64,000 nucleotides of DNA from Hymenopellis radicata (taxonomy: Eukaryota; Basidiomycota; Agaricomycetes; Agaricales; Physalacriaceae), in contig JADNRX010000033.1 in NCBI GenBank assembly GCA_015501595.1, forward strand, positions 62,001-126,000, read 5' to 3'. How positions within the stretch are numbered: the first letter of the stretch is position 1; each line of letters starts with the position of its first letter. Both the position numbers and the translations under genes were made by a program. A model generated the notes under the pieces. The model had not been told where the DNA came from and ran no database searches. It saw only the letters and a program-made list of their open reading frames with translations. Below, piece by piece: positions 56,701 through 64,000 of the stretch.

Positions 56701-57990
56701 TTAGTATCGTCGCGAGTTGGATTTCTGGAACTGCTGCCAGCCCAGTCGACTGGCTTGGGCTTTCGAAGAATGGGGTTCGGTCGGTGCAGGCGTAGGCGCA
56801 GTGCCAAACGAAGAGGTTCCTAGAGGTTGTTGTTTATCATCGGGCAGATTAGATCCAGGTGAAGGTGATGACGGGCGGGAAGACGGCAGCGCTACCGGAG
56901 CCCAGCCTGACTTTTTGAATCCCAATGGTGGACGTGGTTGTGCATCATGAGGATGATGCAATGGAGGTTCAGTGTGGAGTGTAGTCGGTGGTGGAGGCGG
57001 CTGTTCACTCCATCCTAATTTCTTGAATCCAGAAGGAGAAGACGAAGGAGGAGATGCTGTGGCTGAGACGGGGACCGCGGCCTCATCATTGGCTGTAGCC
57101 AATAACGGTGCGGTCGTCGATTTGGTCATTCTAATGCCATTCGCTGCGGCTATTTTGCGCAGTTCCTTCTCCTCCCGCTTTCGTTCTTTCTCTTTGCGTT
57201 TCTCCACCTCGTCCTTGGGCTGCATGCGGACGTTCTGCTGCATATCGTGATAACGAGCTTTATGGTGGTGGGCATACGAGTTGGTGTGCTCATCGTATTG
57301 CGCGACGTTCTTGAATTGTTTGTCGCAGAGAGAGCAGTAGAAAGCTTTTAGTATATCAGAAACTTCGCTTGCGATGGCAGACCGCCGAGCAGCATCGTCC
57401 TGAGAGTTGAAATCAGAAATGACTTGCAAATATACTGTCATTAAAACACACTTCACGCATGCGCCGCTGCTCTTCGGTCTCCTTGGTCTGGCGTTCGGAA
57501 TCAAGTCCACGACGCTGGGAGACAGTCGTCTCTATCATGCGGACATCTTGGGACATCTTGCCGACACCAGTAGCATCAGCTTTCATCTGGAACGGGATGG
57601 GGTCCACGCGGCCTGAAGGATCATGAGTACTGAGAAGGCAAGCTGTCACTGCGACTGACCATCACCGCTGATTCCCAAGGGCTGTCCTTCGGCCCAGCCG
57701 AGTTTAGCGAGCATCGCAAAGCCCTTGTTGGTCGATTTGAGCCTCGTTTCGACAGTGATAACCTCGTGAGATGCAGCATGGCTGTATTCGTCGTACTTGT
57801 CGACGTCCATGGCATCGGGCGGCGGAGAGGGTGTACGGGAAGCAATAGATATATCGTCGTCGTCGTCGTCGTCGTCTTCATGTTTACGCTAGCAGAGTGA
57901 AGAAGAGGAAAGAGAGAGAGTACTGAATGAGCACAGAGAAAATACCTTCAAACTAGAGCTGTTCATTGTCGCAGAAGTGAACGAGTCCAT
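56701..57990 (-). CDS. G-patch and C2H2 zinc-finger protein (GPATCH8-like)
   Basis: This is a nuclear RNA-processing type protein. The start at 57990 gives MDSFTSATMNSSSLK, then an intron and an acidic run of eight Asp. The G-patch near residues 60-95 reads STNKGFAMLAKLGWAEGQPLG, a helicase-binding module. A U1-type C2H2 finger follows (FYCSLCDKQFKNVAQYDEH and a second histidine pair). A highly charged helix (DEVEKRKEKERKREEKELRK) comes next. The tail repeats GFKKLGW, GFKKSGW and SRLGWQQF motifs three times in a proline-rich setting. About four introns. Family assignment rests on the G-patch plus finger pair. Confidence 0.87.
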
Positions 57991-58108
57991 TGCCTGACTG
58001 TTTGGTCCAAAAGCCCATATATGGATGGGTCTGTGGCTGTACAGTGTGCGCGTTCATTTCTGGTGACGCGTCTTCTTCTCATCCTTCTTTCCCAGCACTG
58101 TCTTCATC

Positions 58109-58920
58109 ATGGTGAGCTCCTCACCCCTGCCCTCGACGTCAACTCATGGATCTAGTCGATAATGGAATACAACGGTGGCTCCGTCATAGCCATGGTCGGC
58201 AAGGACTGCGTGGCCATTGCCTGTGACTTGCGTCTCGGAAACCAGGCATTGGGTATCTCTTCCAAGTTTGAAAAGGTACGCTGCCGTTGCGCACTCATCT
58301 CTCCATCGCTGACCACATTCAGATATTCCCTGTCACAGATCGCATATACGTTGGATTACCTGGTCTCGCTACCGATGTTACCACTTTGTTCGTCCTTCTA
58401 CCTCCCTCTAGATTCGTCGTTTAACCATCTACAGGAAAGAGCGCTTCCGCTACCGCGTCAACATGTATACCATCAAGGAAGAGCGCGAAATTGAACCAGA
58501 GACGTTTGCTCATCTCGTGTCCTCCACATTATACGAACATCGATTTGGCCCATATTTCATCGAGCCTGTCATGGCTGGTCTCTCCAAGACCCCCTCAGGC
58601 GGTCTCAAGCCTTTCATAGCAGCCACAGACCTCATAGGCTGTCTAAACTTTGCCAAGGATTTCGTGGTAGCAGGAACCGCTAGCTCAAAACTATATGGTG
58701 TCGCCGAAGGCTTGTGGGAGCCTGATTTGGAGCCTGAAGACCTCTTCGAGACCATATCACAAACAATGCTGAATGCAGTCGATCGTGATGCGTATTCGGG
58801 CTGGGGATGCATGGTCCATGTCATGTAAGTTTACTTATATTTTACTCCTTCACTCGCTCATAGTCGTCCAGAACGAAAGACAAGGTTATTACGCGCACTC
58901 TCAAAGGACGAATGGATTAG
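58109..58920 (+). CDS. PUP3: Proteasome core subunit beta type-3
   Basis: This is an inactive structural beta3 subunit of the 20S proteasome. The coding part of exon 1 is only the ATG, directly followed by gtgagc. The next exon reads SIMEYNGGSVIAMVGKDCVAIACD. Later blocks are IFPVTDRIYVGLPGLATDV, KERFRYRVNMYTIKEEREI, GPYFIEPVMAGL and SGWGCMVH. The last exon encodes KDKVITRTLKGRMD. The final donor is uncertain: gtaagt after CATGTCAT misses the frame of the last exon by one base, whereas gtcatg five bases earlier keeps it. It diverges from the G-patch gene with 118 bp between starts. Confidence 0.93.
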
Positions 58921-59034
58921 ATTCTGTTTCAATGTACATTAATTCTCGGTGAAATTTCCAAGTTTGCATCGAGATACATCCCCGGCGCCGTGAACGCGTA
59001 AACCGTAACCAAATACACCAACATCAGTCTAACA

Positions 59035-59678
59035 TCAATCCTTTTTAACTTCCCTCTCCACCCAGTCAATCCACGATCCCTTGTAGTTCAAGACACTAAA
59101 GTTAAGATGTTAAGATGTGAAGAATCAATAAATGTCAAGCACTTCGAATAATGGAAGGTACTTACTTCTGATATCCAGCGCGCTCTGCCAAGTCACTGGC
59201 GGTGGAGCTACGCATTCCGCTGCGGCAATAGAAGATAACCTCCTGGTTCTTATTGGGCTTTTTGAATCCAAACTTTTCTTGAAATTCCGCATCCTTCATC
59301 AACAAGGCTTTGTCCAGGACAGTCAACGGCACGTTAACTGCAGAAGCAATCATTCCTTGAGCCACCTCGTCAGGCTCGCGTACATCAATGATATAGCCAT
59401 TCTTGAAGGATGTCAGTCCGATGTCCTTTCGATAGAAACGATACCGTGCTCACAGGCTTCGGACTTATTGTCCTCGGCTTGAGATCCTCGTAAGTGATTA
59501 CAGGCGCCTCCCAGTCTTGCAGCTTCGTCGCGGCGCGCTTCCCATCGGCTTTGGAAGGGTATTTCGGCGGCGGAGCAGTCGATTCAAAGCGTGCGTGTAC
59601 AAGAACGGGGCGCGCGGCAAGGTTACGGGGGAGTTGGCGCGCTGCCATCCTCGCTATCTGGAGAGATGGACGAAACAT
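59035..59678 (-). CDS. Rhodanese-like sulfurtransferase, mitochondrial
   Basis: This is a single-domain rhodanese. The N-terminus MFRPSLQIARMAARQLPRNLAARP is a mitochondrial presequence. The domain starts at VITYEDLK and has DVREPDEVAQGMI and the active-site loop FYCRSGMRSSTASDLAE with the catalytic Cys. It ends LNYKGSWIDWVERE. Two introns are present. The product is about 175 residues. Rhodaneses move sulfane sulfur between donors and acceptors such as thiosulfate, cyanide or thiols; the substrate here is unknown. Confidence 0.92.
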
Positions 59679-60263
59679 GGTGTGCTGCCCAGGATACTTG
59701 GGTTGGGTGGATTTTCAAGTCAACTAGTCGCGAACTGGAGGATAGCGACTTGGAAAGTTAGAAGCACGTAATTAGCACGCCGTACACGTGCGGGTTATTC
59801 GGATCTGAATCGGATGATCCCGAGAACACGCTTTGATTGCGATTTGCATCCGGATCCGTTCTGAAGAGCCTCTCGACTATATGTGCTGGGAGTCTACCCT
59901 TTCATCCTCAGATAGGATTCTGGACTGTGATCTTGGCTCTGCCATGTGCGACTGGCAATGCTTTCCGGTTTTCCTGAATCTGGCACTGGCAGAATGTTTC
60001 GAAAGACTGAGTTTTGTGTATTTCCACTAGTTCTGTTGCGCTGCCTTTCAGTCAAATTCCGTTTCTCTGACTGCGACTCTTGGTGGTTTTGGTGGGTTTC
60101 TTAAGTCGCGTTCCTGCAGCCGTTCGGACCACTCTTGGCTCTTGGCAGACTGCAAGGTGGCCAAGCACACCAACAAAAAACTTTTTTGTTGCCATTTTCT
60201 AGCCGTGCTCTAGTATATAATGTGTTACTTGTCGATGGAAATTATCACCACTCCTGACTCACG
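59679..60263. promoter_or_regulatory. Upstream region of BIM1-like gene A
   Basis: The divergent 585-bp region contains a perfect palindrome at 60171-60191 (CAACAAAAAA, one C, then the complement) and a TATATAA box at 60214-60220, 44 bp before the ATG. The strong TATA box suggests a regulated rather than housekeeping gene. Confidence 0.6.
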
Positions 60264-61097
60264 ATGTTCCGCTCTTTCAGTCTCGTGGCGCTCATCCTCT
60301 CTGCCACCACTCTGGTGACAGCTCATTTTACACTTGACTTTCCTGAGCCTCGTGGAGTCTTTGTCTCTGACAATCAAGTCGACTTTTGCGGTATGATTCT
60401 CTCTCTGACGCGTATCCAGTACGGCGTTTGATTGCTTGTATCAGGTGGATACAACAATGCTGCTAGCAACAGAAGCCAGTTCCCTCTCTCTGGTGGATTT
60501 TTCACGATAACTTCAGGCCACGGAGACTTTACTGGTACGTGCCATTACCGCATCCAGGTGGTCTATTCGATAACACGTCTTTTGCAGCTGGAGTTCTCCT
60601 CTCAACCGCTCAGAACCCAACATCCTTCGATAACTTCAAGACTGCTGGTGGCGAAGACCAAGTAGTCAGAGGCTGGGCAACTGAAGAGGACGGCGGGACC
60701 TTCTGCATTCCTCTGAGCCTCAACAACACGGGTATCAGCGGTGTGGAAAGCGGCGCGAACGTCACGATACAGGTTTGTCCTTTTGCAATATCCAAGTCTC
60801 GTGTATTTACCGTTTCTTCATGGTAGATCGTGCTCCAAGCTACGGATGGTGCATTGTATCAGGTACTTCACGATTCTGCGTTTTAAACGCAAGCATTCTA
60901 ACGATTTTCAACAGTGTGCTGACTTGACTTTGTCCGACTCGTTCACGATCAACGAGGCATGCACCAATTCGACTAGCTCTCACGGGGACTCTCACGGAGA
61001 CTCCGACGAATCTGAATCGGATGGAACGGGCGCATTGTTGCCAGCAGTTGCGAGCATCACAGTAGGCCTTATGAGTATATCATTATTCGTTCTGTAG
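60264..61097 (+). CDS. BIM1/X325-like copper-binding GPI protein A
   Basis: This is a secreted protein of the BIM1-like (X325, LPMO-like) family. In Cryptococcus, Bim1 helps copper uptake. The signal peptide (MFRSFSLVALILSATTLVTA) is followed by HFTLDFPEPRG, so the mature chain starts with His, the expected copper brace residue. The domain continues with the Cys pair in DFCGG and [27 protein letters not shown] and [10 protein letters not shown]. The Ser/Asp-rich linker and the C-terminal hydrophobic tail (VASITVGLMSISLFVL) fit a GPI anchor. Five exons: 60264-60390, 60445-60534, 60588-60772, 60827-60861 and 60915-61097. Confidence 0.9.
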
Positions 61098-61413
61098 CCC
61101 CATTATTGTGATGATTCAACGAGTTCTTGTCCTTGTAATCAGAGCCCGAGAGTACCGAGAGCACCCTAATACCCAATAGTAGAGACCTGAGATGGACCTC
61201 CTAGCCGTGCAGGAACGGGGAACATTAGTAGATCAACACAGCCACTTACAAGAAAAAACTTTTTGTATCTAAATTTAGATGCGTGTATACTCTCTTGGCT
61301 TCCATCGTATAAGAAGTCCTCAAGATGTTCACTCTAATTCAGCCGCCACCTCAATCATCTCGCGTCATCTTCTGGAACTTGTCGCCTTTGACTCTCCCCT
61401 CTTCAAGTTCAAA
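61098..61413. promoter_or_regulatory. Upstream region of BIM1-like gene B
   Basis: It contains CAAGAAAAAACTTTTTG at 61249-61265, nearly the same as the palindrome upstream of gene A, then a perfect palindrome ATCTAAATTTAGAT (61267-61280) and TATAA at 61308-61312. Confidence 0.55.
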
Positions 61414-62190
61414 ATGAAGTTCGCTACCCCTGCCGTTCTTGCAATGCTCGCTGCTTTGGCCAGCGCTCATTTCACGCTTGACTTCCCCAAAGCTCGCGGT
61501 ACATTTGATGAAGATACTGAAGGAACCTTCTGTGGTATGTCCTTTGTATGTTAGAGGCTTCTCTCGCGTTAAGCTGTTCATTAGGCGGCCAGAACACAAT
61601 CACAGGCAGAGACGAATATCCTCTCTCAGCCGGTTTCATTTCGATTGACTCGCATCATGAACAATGGACAGGTGGAGTCGCTTACCTCCTTATATTATCC
61701 GCGCGAATTAAACCTGTTACTAGCTGCCATCTTCCTCAGCACTGACGCGAACCCTACCTCTTTCGACAACTTCAGTCAAATCGTGCCATACTTCCAGCTT
61801 AGCGGCGAGGGAACGTTCTGTATTCCTCTAGATCTTTCCGCGACCAACGCGACTGGCCTCCAGAATAACGAGAATGTCACGATCCAGGTATGTATTTCAC
61901 GGTCATGCCTCGGCGCGTAATCTCATCTACGTAAAGGTCCAATTCGATGGTGGTGATGGCGCGTTATACCAGGTAAGTTTGTGAGTTTCCACGGCTTGGA
62001 TCTCAAACTTACACGTATCCAGTGTGCCGATCTCACTCTCTCCAACAACTTCACTATCACCGAGACATGCACAAATGCTACCTCTTCCAGTAGTGGCAAC
62101 GGCTCGAATGCAGCAGTGTCCCTGCACCTTGCGTCTGCCACGACTGTCGGGCTTCTCTCCGCCGTTATGAGCCTCTTCGTTGGACTTTGA
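61414..62190 (+). CDS. BIM1/X325-like copper-binding GPI protein B
   Basis: This is a tandem paralogue of gene A with the same five-exon layout (61414-61534, 61585-61671, 61734-61887, 61937-61972, 62023-62190). Signal peptide [18 protein letters not shown] leaves [11 protein letters not shown], again with N-terminal His. [33 protein letters not shown] and the four cysteines are kept. The tail is serine-rich with a hydrophobic end ([13 protein letters not shown]), as for a GPI signal. An in-frame ATG at 61279 would bury the signal peptide behind 45 residues and is not chosen. Intron positions match gene A, so this is a direct duplication that has diverged substantially. Confidence 0.9.
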
Positions 62191-62747
62191 ATCACTCTGC
62201 ATCAATTCGTAAATCACCTTTGTTATTATTCGTATTGCTATTCGCAAGCAGCATTTGGAATTTGAATTGTTCGGCAAACGGCAGTCTCAGTGCGAAAGCG
62301 TTGAGGGTAATATATCTATATACTCTTCTTCGTAATCGAGTCCGGCTCGGACTTGGGCACAGACTCAGTGAGCGTTGCGTGGCGCGGGGCGCTCCTGCTA
62401 CGCGGCGACGGTGCGACTCGGACTCGACGCCTACCTTTCCAGGCCGGAAACAGTCGCGCTGACCGCTTGTCACCGAAGGGCGTAAGCATATGTCAGTAGG
62501 CTTGACAAGCACGGCGGCGCCTCGCTAATTAAGTTTTTACCTGTGGTAGTTTGCTTTCCGGTTTGACTCACAATTCAACCGCGTTTAATGTGGGATAATC
62601 GGATCCTTACTGATCTTCTTCCATAATGGTGGCGGTGCCCGAACTCGTGTAGCGTATTTAAAAGGGAGTAAGGTGTTAAAGGGGCCGTGACATGTCGCCC
62701 TGCTGTATTCTGTCAATATAGGTCACTTTCTTCCACTCATTATCAAC
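62191..62747. promoter_or_regulatory. Upstream region of the 62748 gene
   Basis: No gene was found. TATTTAAA lies at 62655-62662, about 85 bp before the next ATG, a plausible TATA element. Otherwise it is the 3' region of BIM1-like gene B. Confidence 0.45.
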
Positions 62748-63297
62748 ATGCTGTTCAAGTTTCGACGGCAATGGGAGGCGCCTTGGGAGGTGGTCGATAG
62801 CAAGACCGTCAGTCCCGTGTGCATGTACTACGATGACGAAGGTACGTGTCGCGCGTTCCCTCTATACTTGGACTAACCACCCGTAACAGATACCCTCGAC
62901 ATCGTCGCCGTGAGCGACACGGACACTCGCGGGACCTATGTTTTCGACGTGAAGAACCTGAATCGAACCGCATTGCGGAATGCTGTCGTGTTTTCGCGAC
63001 AGCAACTCATCCAAGAGATTGAAAAGAAGGATTTCAACATTCTTATGCTTGAGAGGTGTGTAAACTTCGTCAATGTCAATTTTCCGTGCACTTATCACGC
63101 TCTTCAGTTGGCGATTAACCATATTCCGGCGAGGGAAAAGTCATCGCGTCGAAGTTCAATATGCAGGCAAAGGTGCGTTTCATGGATGTATCATGACCGG
63201 CCGCAGTCTGATAGTCTGCACAGGCGCACAAGCATTGGGGAAGCTACCGCATCTACCGCCGCCGCCGTTCATGGATGTGCTCCAGGAAGTGCTATAG
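62748..63297 (+). CDS. Small protein of unknown function
   Basis: I do not recognise a named family. Three exons (62748-62841, 62890-63055, 63108-63297) give about 149 residues. The N-terminus is MLFKFRRQWEAPWEVVDSK, then VVFSRQQLIQEIEKKDFN, SWRLTIFRRGKSHRVEVQYAGK and the C-terminal PPPPFMDVLQEVL. The alternation of strands and the lack of signal peptide or membrane helix suggest a soluble domain. A gtgcgt at 63173 could open a fourth intron, but reading through keeps the C-terminus in frame. Confidence 0.65.
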
Positions 63298-63554
63298 TTA
63301 GTTTCTGGATTCCCTTGCTGTCATTTGTTGTTGCGTCCCGGTTTATGATGATCATGATCTGTGTATCTTCGAAATTGTACAATAGTGCTGTCGTTATTGT
63401 TATTATACACCTAATTGTTATACTTTGATACCACTCACAGGCTGCAGGGTCAAAAACGAGCGTGTAAGTAGCGTGTATCTGCTTTTCTTCCAGGTCGCCG
63501 CATTCCCATTTATGAAACAACCCACGTATACATTGTCGGGATAGAGAGGACACG

Positions 63555-64000
63555 TTATACTGATTTTTCAATCTTACTGGTAGATCGCATCGCGTACCCG
63601 GTCCATGACTAGGGAAAGAGTCAGAATCATTGATACACGTAGTCATCGGATGACCGACCTCGTCGTACAGAGCAACCTTTTCAGCATTCAAAAGTGTTAA
63701 GCCTAACCAGAGTACCGCCGCTGTCATCCCACTTCCACAAGTAGTTGTGACTGAGGCTTCTCCCTTAATAATAGCTTCGACCGCCTGTTCTCCAACAGCG
63801 TCAATCAAAGCTTGGCGAATTTCCAGAGCCGGACGCATCACAGTGAACGAAGCACCACCCGAAGTGGTTTGAGTGGCCAGGAATACGTTAAACGGCAACG
63901 AGTACGAGTTGGGCATATGTCCTGACGAAAGTCCAGGTCGCGGCTCAGGATCCGTCCCTAAAAATCTACACGAAATGAGACGGCGGACTCGTGTAGGCGA
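63555..64000 (-). CDS. TUM1: 3-mercaptopyruvate sulfurtransferase (5' end beyond window)
   Basis: This is the C-terminal part of a tandem-rhodanese sulfurtransferase, which transfers sulfur from mercaptopyruvate and in yeast Tum1 feeds tRNA thiolation. It reads RFLGTDPEPRPGLSSGHMPN, then SVTTTCGSGMTAAVLWLGL, whose Cys-Gly-Ser-Gly loop is of the mercaptopyruvate type. YDESWTGYA follows after one intron of about 50 bp (63609-63658). It stops at 63555. The N-terminal rhodanese domain and the start codon lie outside the window. Confidence 0.9.

Noticed and set aside
61279..61413. Upstream in-frame start of BIM1-like gene B
   Set aside because: It would place about 45 polar residues before a clear signal peptide and has no counterpart in gene A.

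Overview
The window is nuclear DNA of a filamentous basidiomycete, most likely an Agaricomycete. The genes are dense and cut by many short introns of about 45-60 bp. They alternate strands, often as divergent pairs with 120-640 bp between the two start codons. The gene set fits: a yeast Aco2-type aconitase, Atg16, Mph1/FANCM, a two-bromodomain BET protein, and a BIM1/X325 copper-binding secreted pair. No tRNA, rRNA, CRISPR array or intact transposon was recognised. Splice sites were inferred by eye from GT(or GC)-AG ends, reading frame and family conservation.

Left part (1-9.4 kb) holds housekeeping genes: the 5' part of an ACO2-type aconitase (-), prohibitin PHB1 (+), a TIA-1/Pub1 three-RRM protein (+), ATG16 (-) and the Rab7 GTPase YPT7 (+). 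ATG16 and YPT7 are divergent. They act at the start and the end of autophagosome maturation.

Middle part (9.42-26.75 kb) is a tandem triplication. Each unit carries a Dal5-type MFS transporter gene of about 20 exons followed by the 3' part of an ASNSD1-like asparagine-synthetase gene. Only transporter copy 1 (9755-12356) is open throughout. Copies 2 and 3 each carry a different 1-bp frameshift. The ASNSD1-like gene is whole only beside unit 3 and is an internally deleted fragment in units 1 and 2. A promoter segment of about 156 bp is inverted in unit 1 relative to units 2 and 3. Unit 1 also has about 2.87 kb of extra DNA with perfect hairpins, and unit 3 has about 174 bp of extra DNA.

Right part (27.7-64 kb) is again gene-dense: 6-phosphogluconate dehydrogenase (-), an oxysterol-binding PH/ORD protein (+), 6-phosphogluconolactonase (+), mitochondrial branched-chain aminotransferase (-), a serine-rich single-pass membrane protein (-), a PXA-domain protein (+), an F-box protein (+), an RBM26/27 homologue (-), the Mph1/FANCM helicase (+, with frame anomalies), frataxin (+), a small conserved-looking unknown (-), WDR70 (+), the BET protein (+), a G-patch/C2H2 protein (-), proteasome beta3 (+), a mitochondrial rhodanese (-), two tandem BIM1/X325 proteins (+), an unknown three-exon gene (+) and a mercaptopyruvate sulfurtransferase cut by the window end (-).

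Main points of interest are the decaying transporter array with its inverted promoter, 6- and 9-nt micro-exons, GC-AG introns in three genes, homopolymer frame breaks in MPH1, and the BIM1 pair with a shared upstream motif.
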